A DNA stretch of 64,000 nucleotides, from the NCBI RefSeq assembly GCF_030269485.1, contig NZ_BSTL01000003.1, positions 450,430 to 514,429 on the forward strand. Direction: 5' to 3'. This DNA comes from Actinoplanes sp. NBRC 103695 (GTDB lineage Bacteria; Actinomycetota; Actinomycetes; Mycobacteriales; Micromonosporaceae). The stretch's first letter is position 1. Every line of letters starts with the position of its first letter. Under the pieces are notes generated by a model. That model did no database searches. It was not told the origin of the DNA and was given only the letters and a program-made list of their open reading frames with translations. The position numbers and the translations under genes are program-made. Shown one piece after another: positions 9,241 to 16,472 of the stretch.

Positions 9241-9366
9241 GTCAACGAGCGGAACTCTGCGTATGTCCACCTCGGACGCCGCCAAGGCCGTACCGGCGGC
9301 GGTGAAGGCGGTAAGGCCATCGCGGTCGACACCTGCGGGCTGCTGCTCGCGGTCCTGTCAATGCGG
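9241..9366 (+). mobile_element. Short remnant of an IS5-type transposase
   Basis: In the plus-strand frame starting at 9241 the sequence reads into GGKAIAVDTCGLLLAVLS (9307-9360). This closely resembles the segment around the first catalytic aspartate of IS5-family transposases (usually GRKRHIAVDTxGLLLAV). There is no start, no complete reading frame and no visible terminal repeats, so it is a decayed fragment in the gap between the M28 peptidase and the DUF1963 gene. The rest of the ~280-base gap shows nothing I can name. Confidence 0.45.
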
Positions 9367-9407
9367 CGCGGCTCAGCGTCTTGATCAACCTTGACATACT
9401 CGCCCGC

Positions 9408-10106
9408 ATGGCAACTATGGATCCCTTTCGGGACGAGGCCCGCAACCGCGGCATCCCCGAGGCCGAGGTCGAGCGGTGGCTCGAGACGGTCCGCCCGTGC
9501 GCGGCCCTGTACTGGACCGACGACCACGCGGGCGGCCCGGTGGCCGGGTTCCTCGACGGGCAACCCGACGTGACCGTACCGGGCAAGCCGTTCCTAGCCC
9601 TGGTCAACCTCGCGGCGGTGCCGGCCGACGCCACCGACATCCCGCTCCCCCCGGACGGCACGCTGCTGTTCTTCGCCGACTTCGATGACCCGGACCCCGA
9701 CGTGGACTGGCACCAGCTCGTCTACCTCCCGGCCGGCACCGCCGTCGCGATGTCCGGCGAGCCCGCAGAGCTGGGCGTGAGGGTCGAGCCCTCACTGCCC
9801 AACCGCGGCGCGGACAGCGCGGAGTTCCCGCACGGCGACGAGCTGGGCTCGGTCTGGTGGGAAACCAAAGGCCAGATGGGGAAGGGCGGTGCCGTGAAGC
9901 TCGGCGGCTACCCGTGGGTATGGAACGCAGACCCGGTGACCAGCTGGGACCACGACCCGGACGACGACTGGGTGCTGCTCGCAACGATCACCAGCGGCGA
10001 ACAGTTCGGCTCCGACCTGGGCATGGCGCACTGGGTCATCCGGCGGGCAGACCTGGCGGCGCGCCGCTTCGACCGCGCCGAGGCGTACTACGACTCGTTC
10101 GACTAG
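9408..10106 (+). CDS. DUF1963 (YwqG-like) protein
   Basis: A soluble protein of about 232 residues. The order of motifs, FLALVNLAAVP, then GTLLFFADFDDPD, then KLGGYPWVWN, and the acidic C-terminal WVLLATITSGEQFGSDLGMAHWVI, matches DUF1963/YwqG proteins, whose biochemical role is unknown and which are often found near toxin-immunity or stress genes. The start is uncertain: ATG 9408 or ATG 9417, with no convincing ribosome site. An upstream TTG in frame at 9381 falls in AT-richer sequence that could be promoter. The gene ends 27 bases before the convergent copper monooxygenase. Confidence 0.8.
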   Translation: MATMDPFRDEARNRGIPEAEVERWLETVRPCAALYWTDDHAGGPVAGFLDGQPDVTVPGKPFLALVNLAAVPADATDIPLPPDGTLLFFADFDDPDPDVDWHQLVYLPAGTAVAMSGEPAELGVRVEPSLPNRGADSAEFPHGDELGSVWWETKGQMGKGGAVKLGGYPWVWNADPVTSWDHDPDDDWVLLATITSGEQFGSDLGMAHWVIRRADLAARRFDRAEAYYDSFD

Positions 10107-10133
10107 GTTCTGTCCCTTACCGCCTGGGCCGGC

Positions 10134-11321
10134 TCAGCCTGCCGGTGACATGATCACCATCCCGACGCACATCTCGTCGCTGGTGCCGTCGCCCCAGACC
10201 ACGTAGCGCGGCGGCAGGGTGCGTAGCTGCGGCACCAGTTTGCGCAGTCCGGCGTCGTGGGTGCAGGTCACCCGCAACGTGTCGCCGGTCTTGACCGGGA
10301 CCGGCTTGGCCAGCTGGAGAACCGCCTGGTCGTCGAAGTTGTAGACGGGTACGTCGAGCAGGGTTTTGGCAGCCGGCGTACCCGGATTCAGCTCGACCTT
10401 GATCGATCGCCCCAGCATGTGCATGTGCCCGGTGAGGGCGTAGATCGCGCCGGCCTTGCGGACCGGTTGGTCGCACTGCTGGGTGTTGCCGGGTACCGGT
10501 ACGCCGTTGGTGCACTCTTCAACAAGTTGGTCCTCCCTGGCGCCCACGTCTTCGCCGAAGCGCTGGGTGACGTCGGCGATCGACGCCTTCCGGTCGCACA
10601 GCGGACCGGTTTCACCGGCCGCACACGGCAGTTCGATCGGTGCGTTCGCCACCTCGATCTCCAGCGGTTTGAGCTTCTTGGTGCCGTCGGCCAGCCGCAA
10701 CTGGATGGCGGACTGGTCCGCGGCGCCCTTACCGCCGGTGGCCAGCAGGTTGTAGTGCACCTGCATGACGATCAGGCTGCCCGCCGGCATCTCGATGCCG
10801 GTCCCCGGCGCCCACACGTTCTCACCCATGCCTGGCGTCCAGTGAGCCACCCAGCCGGCATCGCGGCCGATGGCCTCGTCACCGAAGCAGGTCCAGCCCT
10901 CGCCCTGGCTGGCGGCGTCGGCGCTACGGGCCTTCGCCACGCCGGCCGGGTCGATCCGGTAGAACATCGCGTGGTGGACGACGTCGCTGTTCTGCGGCAT
11001 GAACTGGCTACCGGTCAGGTACGCCGGGCCGGTCAGCTTCGGGTCGACCAGAAAACAGCGGTACTCGTCGGTGCCGCCGTTCGGTGCGGCCGGCGTGTAC
11101 GGCTGTGACATGGTCAGCGTTTCGAACCGTTCCCCAGCCTTCAGCGGGGCAGCGGCCGGGATGGCGGCCGGACTGTGGCCCGCATGCTCGGATGCCGCGG
11201 GACTGCCCTCTCCCGCCGACGCCGGGGTGTCGGCGGAGTTGCTACCGCACGCCGTCAAGACCAGCACCGCTGTCATCCCGGCCACGAGCCCGCCGACTGC
11301 CCTCCTCGCACCGATCACCAC
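10134..11321 (-). CDS. Copper type II monooxygenase-like lipoprotein (PHM/DBM family)
   Basis: A roughly 395-residue surface lipoprotein related to ascorbate-dependent copper monooxygenases. The lipobox LTAC places the lipid-modified Cys near residue 25. The copper ligands of the family are all present: the CuH site HH in DVVHHAMFY (about residue 116) and H in MQVHYN; the CuM site HMH in TGHMHMLG and M in DEMCVG near the C-terminus. The family hydroxylates carbon next to a functional group; the bacterial substrate is unknown. I prefer a GTG at 11321 (GGGAG five bases upstream gives a normal lipoprotein signal); ATG 11354 and GTG 11363 would add a charged leader. Site D of the dyad family lies upstream. 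Confidence 0.85.
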   Translation of the reverse strand: MVIGARRAVGGLVAGMTAVLVLTACGSNSADTPASAGEGSPAASEHAGHSPAAIPAAAPLKAGERFETLTMSQPYTPAAPNGGTDEYRCFLVDPKLTGPAYLTGSQFMPQNSDVVHHAMFYRIDPAGVAKARSADAASQGEGWTCFGDEAIGRDAGWVAHWTPGMGENVWAPGTGIEMPAGSLIVMQVHYNLLATGGKGAADQSAIQLRLADGTKKLKPLEIEVANAPIELPCAAGETGPLCDRKASIADVTQRFGEDVGAREDQLVEECTNGVPVPGNTQQCDQPVRKAGAIYALTGHMHMLGRSIKVELNPGTPAAKTLLDVPVYNFDDQAVLQLAKPVPVKTGDTLRVTCTHDAGLRKLVPQLRTLPPRYVVWGDGTSDEMCVGMVIMSPAG

Positions 11322-11387
11322 TGCTCCCTTTTGATGTTCGTATATCTCGGTCATGTGGACCACAATCGACCAAAAGGGCGCTGATCA

Positions 11388-11432
11388 CGTCCTACAGATG
11401 TGGGCATTCCCGACTACCACCGCCGTAGTAGT
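11388..11432 (-). promoter_or_regulatory. ACTAC/GTAGT dyad with promoter-like box, site D
   Basis: The core ACTACCACCGCCGTAGTAGT is at 11413-11432, flanked by GGGCATTCCCG as at site B, and CGTCCTACAG at 11388-11397 is 15 bases away as at site C. So site D joins features of B and C. In orientation it serves the minus-strand copper monooxygenase, but it also lies just upstream of the divergent effector gene and could affect both. Confidence 0.55.
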
Positions 11433-11447
11433 GCGGCGTGGGGCCCC

Positions 11448-13838
11448 GTGCCGGATGAATCCTTCGGACCGGCGGAACGTCGGTTGATCCACATACCCGA
11501 AGAGGCACGGCCCGATGCCCGAGGGAGCACCCGCTCGGCTCTGTCCTCGGCCATGCTTTCGGCGAACGATAGGGCGATGGCCGAGTTGCGCAGACAGGCC
11601 GACGCTGACGGCTACGACGGCGTCCATGTCCGCCCGGCCCGTAGGCCCGGCGCAGTGGCCGAACACGCCGGCGCGGGCCGGCCTTCCGTACGTAACCTTC
11701 TCTTCCTGCAACGCGCCGCCGGCAACACGGCCGCACAGCGCGCCGTCCAAGGCGTACGGTCACCAGCGGTCAAACCCACGCCGGTGCAGCGGATCGATCC
11801 GCCGGCCGGGCCGGCCGCGGCCATCATCCATGACCATCATCAGCTGCCCGACGACGGTCCGTTGCTGCGGCGTGAGATCCAGAAGGTGATCGGGGAGCGA
11901 GGATGGGGCGCGACCCGGGTCTGGGCGTCCGCGTTCTACGCCGCCGAACCGACCACGTACCTCCGATATCATCCGGACGAGAAGCACGTCGCTGAAGTGC
12001 GCCGGAAACTCAAGCAGGAATTGACCGCCATGGAGGGATCGGTCAAGCAACTGACCGGAACACCCACCGCCGATCTCGGCGACGTCGTCATCGGCCAGGG
12101 TGACTTCGACCGGCACCTCGAACGCAACGCCGGCCACCTTCTCGACAACAGCGAGGTTCAGCTCCGCAAGGAAGCGTCCCGGTACGGCCTGAAGGAATCG
12201 GGCTGGGTGTTCAAGGACTACTCGATGACCACCGGGCCGGAGCAACAGAAGCTCCAGGCCGAAGCCGGCCGGCTGGCCGGAGTCCGCTCGGGTTGCGACG
12301 TCCGGCGCTTCACCTTCCTCCGGCTCCAGAAACAGGCCGACCAGACCGGCCGCGAGTTCGAGCAGGCGGCCAAGGCGATCATCGAGGTGTCGGCCGAGGA
12401 CGCCGCCCGGCGCGAATGGATCGCCGACGAGGACGCCTACCACGCCGCCTGTCAGAAGGCCCAGGCCGAATTCCCCGTGCTCGCCGCGTACACCACCGGC
12501 GAGAACGCCGCCGAGCAACTCCGCGCCATCGGATCCGAATCGGCGACCACGCTGGCCGAGCGGCTGTACAAGACGATCGACGAACGCATCAAGAACGTGG
12601 CCAGCGTGCGGGAGCAGATGGCCGGCCACGAGCTGTGGCTGTGGAAACAGCCGCAACTGGTGGCCCTGACGAAGGCCGCCGGAACGTTCGAGCCGTGGGA
12701 GATCCGGGTCATCGACGAAGCCGTCACCAGGATCAAACACGATGAGGCGGAGCGCCAGAAGACGTGGACCGCGTTCGCCATCGGGCTCGGTCTGCTCGCC
12801 GCGATCCCGACCGGCGGTACCTCCGCGCTGGCCACCGTCGCCGCCGCCGGGGCGACGTTGAGCGCGGTCTACAGCCTCGACACGCTCTACGAACACTACA
12901 AGGACTACACCCTCGCCTCGGCCGCCGCCGGGATGAGCCTGGACCAGGCCAAGGCGATCTCGGCCGACGACCCGTCGATGATGTGGCTGGCCTACGACCT
13001 GCTCGACCTCGGCCTCAACGTGGCCGGCGCCGTCGGCGCGTTCAAGACCCTGAAGACCGCTCTGGCGGCCGCGGAGGCGGGCGGCCCGGCATCGCTGATC
13101 AAGGTGTTCACCGCGGCGGACCAGATCGGGCTCAAGGCGGCGTCCAAGGGCCGGCTCGCCAAGGTCCTGCTCGATCCGAAGGGCGGTCCCCGCGCCGTCC
13201 AGGAGATGCTGCAGGCCATCCGGGACACGATCGCCAAAGCCGGCCCGGGCAAGGACCCCGACTTCATCAACGCCTGTAAACGAGCGGCCACCACCATCAT
13301 GGATCAGGGCCGGGTCGGGTTCATCCGGGTCGGCGACGGCCGGACGCTGAACGAGATCGAGCGGGTTCTGAAGGCCGCCGGTGAAGTCGAGCCGGAGGTG
13401 TCCCGGGTCGCCCGCGTCATCCACAACGACCTCGAGACCGGCCGGACCCTCGGCGGCTACTACCGCAAGTTCGACATCGTCCTGATCAAGGAGGGCGATG
13501 AGATGGCCAACGTCCTCATCCACGAACTCGCCCACCGCAGCCAGAACCTCGAGAGGCAGATGCACACGATCGGCACCATGCGTCGCGAGTTCCAGGCCTA
13601 CCACGCCGAGCGGGAATTCCTGCTCGCCCTGCCGGACGAACTCGTCCCGGTCGGTGGCGACGCCGACAAGATCCGCCACGCCACCGACGAGGGTCTCAAG
13701 GCCCACATCATGGCCGAGTACGCCGAGGAGCTGAGTGAGGAGGCGTTCCTGCGTCCCAATCTGCAGCCTCTCACCGATGTCGATCCCGAGAAGCAACTGA
13801 TCGTCGACTGGTTCAAGAAACTAGCGGCCTGGAAATGA
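11448..13838 (+). CDS. Putative secreted effector with LQRAAGN motif and zincin-like HELAH domain
   Basis: A protein of about 796 residues of unknown function. Near residue 85 it has LLFLQRAAGNTAAQRAV, the short motif found in many actinobacterial proteins linked to extracellular contractile injection systems and DUF4157-type toxins. A long alpha-helical charged middle follows, then a hydrophobic stretch at about 441-475 (AFAIGLGLLAAIP and ALATVAAAGATLSA) that could insert into a membrane. The C-terminal domain contains HELAH (H692, E693, H696), the zinc-peptidase motif HExxH, with later acidic helices that could supply the third ligand. There is no signal peptide, which suits loading into a contractile particle. 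No structural genes of such a particle are in the window. The start is uncertain (GTG 11448, ATG 11553 or ATG 11577). The next gene overlaps by four bases. Confidence 0.75.
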   Translation: MPDESFGPAERRLIHIPEEARPDARGSTRSALSSAMLSANDRAMAELRRQADADGYDGVHVRPARRPGAVAEHAGAGRPSVRNLLFLQRAAGNTAAQRAVQGVRSPAVKPTPVQRIDPPAGPAAAIIHDHHQLPDDGPLLRREIQKVIGERGWGATRVWASAFYAAEPTTYLRYHPDEKHVAEVRRKLKQELTAMEGSVKQLTGTPTADLGDVVIGQGDFDRHLERNAGHLLDNSEVQLRKEASRYGLKESGWVFKDYSMTTGPEQQKLQAEAGRLAGVRSGCDVRRFTFLRLQKQADQTGREFEQAAKAIIEVSAEDAARREWIADEDAYHAACQKAQAEFPVLAAYTTGENAAEQLRAIGSESATTLAERLYKTIDERIKNVASVREQMAGHELWLWKQPQLVALTKAAGTFEPWEIRVIDEAVTRIKHDEAERQKTWTAFAIGLGLLAAIPTGGTSALATVAAAGATLSAVYSLDTLYEHYKDYTLASAAAGMSLDQAKAISADDPSMMWLAYDLLDLGLNVAGAVGAFKTLKTALAAAEAGGPASLIKVFTAADQIGLKAASKGRLAKVLLDPKGGPRAVQEMLQAIRDTIAKAGPGKDPDFINACKRAATTIMDQGRVGFIRVGDGRTLNEIERVLKAAGEVEPEVSRVARVIHNDLETGRTLGGYYRKFDIVLIKEGDEMANVLIHELAHRSQNLERQMHTIGTMRREFQAYHAEREFLLALPDELVPVGGDADKIRHATDEGLKAHIMAEYAEELSEEAFLRPNLQPLTDVDPEKQLIVDWFKKLAAWK

Positions 13839-14413
13839 CCGCTGACCTCGCCGCCCGGCTGGGAACAGCGGTCCGGCACCATCTGCTGCCCGGCACGGAC
13901 GACCATGTTCAGGTCACGCCGCGGGCCGACGGGTCGATCCTGCTCCGCGCCCACGACGCCGAATGGCGCGCGGTCCACCTTCCGCTGACCGGACCGGTCG
14001 ACTTCTTCCTCGTCGTACCCGAGCCCGAAGGAACCCGTCACCGTGGCGGCCACCCGGTCCTCGCCGTTGCCGCCGACGGCGCCAGCTGGGCCATCCGCCG
14101 CCCCGAACAGCTCGCCGCCCTGCTCGCGTCGGGCCGCCGGATACCGCCTGCCACCGTGGCCGCTCTCACCGCGCTGATCCTTGGTACCGGCGCCGAACGG
14201 GTCATCACCTCCGACGCTGAGCTGCCGCTAAGCCTGCGCACAACACTGCACGAGCGGGGAGGCATAGTCGTCCCGCCTGTCGCCTCCCCGGCCGGGTGGG
14301 CCTTCACCACCCTCCGCCCTGACCCCGCCGGAGGCCCAGAACAGGAGGTCCGGCAGTGGACGGTGGCGGCCGACCCCTTCGACTGGACCGCCGAAACCAC
14401 CGGAACGACCTAG
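13835..14413 (+). CDS. Hypothetical protein, possible immunity or adaptor partner of the effector
   Basis: A 192-residue soluble protein with no family I recognise. Its ATG lies within the stop of the effector gene (ATGA), implying tight co-expression at a fixed ratio. The sequence looks like an alpha/beta protein: beta-rich N-terminal half (SILLRAHDAEWRAVHLPL, FFLVVPEP), a WAIRRPEQLAALLASG helix, and a tryptophan-containing C-terminal tail. Its position suits an immunity protein or chaperone for the zincin-like protein, but nothing in its own sequence proves this. It is followed by a convergent gene. Confidence 0.7.
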   Translation: MTADLAARLGTAVRHHLLPGTDDHVQVTPRADGSILLRAHDAEWRAVHLPLTGPVDFFLVVPEPEGTRHRGGHPVLAVAADGASWAIRRPEQLAALLASGRRIPPATVAALTALILGTGAERVITSDAELPLSLRTTLHERGGIVVPPVASPAGWAFTTLRPDPAGGPEQEVRQWTVAADPFDWTAETTGTT

Positions 14414-14442
14414 CCGCGGAGTGCCGCCCGAACATGGGGTGA

Positions 14443-15066
14443 TCAGCCCCAGCGCTCGTTGTGCCGGGCCAGGTGCAGTGGCCGGCGGCTGCGCCAGCCG
14501 TGCCGCTCCAGGTCGGGGACCTCTTGCAGGCGGGTGACCGGGCCCAGGCACAGCCACGCCACCGGTCGGACGGTGGCCGGGATCCCGAGCAGGTCCTGGA
14601 CGAATTCCTCGCGGTAGAACGAGACCCACCCGACGCCCAGTCCCTCAGCCGTGGCCGCCAGCCAGAGGTTCTGGATGGCCAGGCAGACCGAGTAGAGGCC
14701 GGCGTCGGCGATCGCGTGCCGGCCCAGGACGGCGGGACCGCCGCGTCGCGGGTCGTAGGTGACCACGATCGACAGTGTCGATTCCAGCACTCCGTCGATC
14801 TTGATCCGGGCGAACCGTTCGGCTGCTTCCGCGTCCAGAGTGCTGGCATACACGTCGCGTTCGCGGTGTACGTGCTCGTGGAACGCCGTGCGTAACGCGG
14901 TGTCCCGGACGATTATGAAGTCCCACGGCTGGGACAGCCCGACGCTGGGCGCGGCGTGCGCGGCGGTCAGAACCCGATCGAGGGTGGCGTCGGGCAGCGG
15001 TTCGCCGGTGAACTCGCCCCGCACGTCGCGCCGGCGGTGGATGATCTCGTACAGGTCATGGACCAT
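14443..15066 (-). CDS. bluB: 5,6-dimethylbenzimidazole synthase (BluB)
   Basis: A 207-residue flavin enzyme of the nitroreductase fold that cannibalises reduced FMN with oxygen to make 5,6-dimethylbenzimidazole, the lower ligand of vitamin B12. Family signatures are GLSQPWDFIIVRD, the central RFARIKIDGVLE, and AIQNLWLAATAEGLGVGWVSF, which are diagnostic of BluB rather than general nitroreductases. Length is normal. ATG 15066 has GGGAG six bases before it. No other cobalamin genes are adjacent, so it appears to stand alone here. A cobalamin riboswitch is not visible upstream. Confidence 0.92.
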   Translation of the reverse strand: MVHDLYEIIHRRRDVRGEFTGEPLPDATLDRVLTAAHAAPSVGLSQPWDFIIVRDTALRTAFHEHVHRERDVYASTLDAEAAERFARIKIDGVLESTLSIVVTYDPRRGGPAVLGRHAIADAGLYSVCLAIQNLWLAATAEGLGVGWVSFYREEFVQDLLGIPATVRPVAWLCLGPVTRLQEVPDLERHGWRSRRPLHLARHNERWG

Positions 15067-15153
15067 GGGTGGCTCCCGCTGCGCTCAGCCCCGCTGCGCC
15101 GGGGGCTCCCGGTTTCTCGACTGTCCTGACAGGGTCGGCTCGGCTGACTCCGG

Positions 15154-15909
15154 TCAGGCCGCGGAGCGCAGGCGTCTGATCCACCCTTGGGCGGTGTGGC
15201 GAGGCACCTGATAGTGCTCGGCCACGCCTGCCGCCGTCCCGATCTCATCGAAGACCGCCGCGAGATCGTCGGGCGAAACCCGGTAGGCCCGCCCGCTTGT
15301 GACAGGCGCTGCGGTCGTAGCGGCGGCCCGGGTCCGTTTCGCGGTTGTCTTGCTGTTGGCCCGGGCCGTGGCGCGCGTGGCGGCCCGCTTCTTCACCGGC
15401 GCGGGCGGTGTCTTCGCCGCTGCGGCCTTCCTGGTCGCCTTCACCGGGGCCTGTTCGGCGGCCCGCGTCGTTGACGTGGCCGCGGCTCGGGCCGAGCGCC
15501 GAGGCGCAGCGGCTTCGTTCTCGGACGTGCGCGCGCGTGACCGGCGTGGCGCTGGCGTGGCCGTGGCCCGCGGTGTGGTCTTACGGGCACGGCGCTTCGG
15601 TACCTCAGCCACACCCGGCTGTTCGTCGGGCTGGTCAGCGGCGGCCGCATCGAGGGCGAGGGTGCCGCTCGAGGCGCTCAACTCGGACGCGCCGACGACC
15701 CGCTGACCGGTCGACGCGGTCACGGTGCCGGTCACCGCTTGCAGGAGCAGCTCGAAGTCGACGGTTGGGATGTGCCCACTGGACAGTCCCTGTGGGGCGT
15801 GCAGGTGCACATCGGTGATCCGGACCTGATCTCCGGTGGTGTCGACCACCAGCCGGGTCGCGGCGCCGCTGTCGTCGTTCGGGGCGATCGTGATCGTGTA
15901 CGAGTCCAT
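15154..15909 (-). CDS. Histone H1-like nucleoid protein with C-terminal helix-turn-helix
   Basis: A 251-residue basic protein with three parts. Residues 1-95 form a compact beta-rich domain (YTITIAPNDDSGAATRLVVD). About 100-200 is a low-complexity Ala/Lys/Arg/Thr/Pro tail like histone H1 (KRRARKTTPR, KATRKAAAAK). The end is a short helix-turn-helix (VSPDDLAAVFDEIGTAAG, then HYQVPRHTAQGWIRRLR). This suggests a DNA-compacting or DNA-bridging protein in which the HTH gives some sequence preference. Similar three-part proteins occur in Micromonosporaceae, but I cannot name a studied one. A good ribosome site (AAGGAAG) precedes the ATG. Confidence 0.75.
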   Translation of the reverse strand: MDSYTITIAPNDDSGAATRLVVDTTGDQVRITDVHLHAPQGLSSGHIPTVDFELLLQAVTGTVTASTGQRVVGASELSASSGTLALDAAAADQPDEQPGVAEVPKRRARKTTPRATATPAPRRSRARTSENEAAAPRRSARAAATSTTRAAEQAPVKATRKAAAAKTPPAPVKKRAATRATARANSKTTAKRTRAAATTAAPVTSGRAYRVSPDDLAAVFDEIGTAAGVAEHYQVPRHTAQGWIRRLRSAA

Positions 15910-16091
15910 GAAGCTTCCTTCTCAGGGGGTCGCAGTCGTTCGCGAGGTCGTGGCCGCGATCCCCGACAGGCGAGGACACCGTCACAACACACGTGAAGAT
16001 CACCAATGTAGCGCCGGTGGGTAACCACAGCGGACACCGCGGTCTTTCGCGCCCGGCCACCTTGTACGCCGATATGACCCGGCCGGGCAAC

Positions 16092-16097
16092 TAGACT
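16092..16097 (+). promoter_or_regulatory. -10 element of a leaderless promoter
   Basis: TAGACT lies six bases before GTG 16104, which places transcription start on the first base of the start codon. There is no ribosome site. This is the standard geometry of leaderless genes in actinobacteria. Confidence 0.6.
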
Positions 16098-16103
16098 GGA
16101 CCT

Positions 16104-16307
16104 GTGACGGATGCTGAGCTCATCGCCATCGCGCGGGCACAGGCGGCCGAGCTACGTCGCCTCTCCTTGCGTGACGCCGAGGTGGAAGTCCACGGGCCGG
16201 AGGCGGAGGTTCTGCTGAGCGATCCGCAGTACGCCCGCGGTGGCGGGCTCCTGGTGGTCATCGATACCGCCACCGGCACCGTCCTGCGGGTGATACCGCA
16301 GCTGTGA
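16104..16307 (+). CDS. Small conserved-looking hypothetical protein, leaderless
   Basis: A 67-residue protein with an N-terminal helix (AELIAIARAQAAELRRLSLRD) and a beta-hairpin C-terminus (GGLLVVIDTATGTVLRVIPQL). I do not recognise the family. The compact helix-plus-sheet pattern and the ideal leaderless promoter argue that it is a real gene. It stands alone, divergent from the histone-like gene. Confidence 0.6.
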   Translation: MTDAELIAIARAQAAELRRLSLRDAEVEVHGPEAEVLLSDPQYARGGGLLVVIDTATGTVLRVIPQL

Positions 16308-16460
16308 AGGGCCCCGCCCGGTCCACTGCCGGACGAAGCCGAGACCCCTCCGGCGCTGCGGCTACGGGATCCGGACGCCGCGGAGGGCGGCCACGCCCGG
16401 CCCCGCACCTCCCCACGCGACACAGCGGTTCTCGGCGTTCTCCTCGAGTCCGGCGTGACC

Positions 16461-16466
16461 TATCGT
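16461..16466 (+). promoter_or_regulatory. -10 element of a second leaderless promoter
   Basis: TATCGT is exactly six bases before GTG 16473, the same geometry as the promoter at 16092. This decides the start of the HEAT-like gene: the earlier in-frame GTG 16455 lies upstream of the -10 element and is probably not transcribed. Confidence 0.6.
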
Positions 16467-16472
16467 CGTGGG

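Noticed and set aside
11400..11447. Earlier GTG start for the HELAH-domain gene
   Set aside because: It falls inside dyad site D, would translate operator sequence and has no ribosome site; later starts are more likely, though none is proven.
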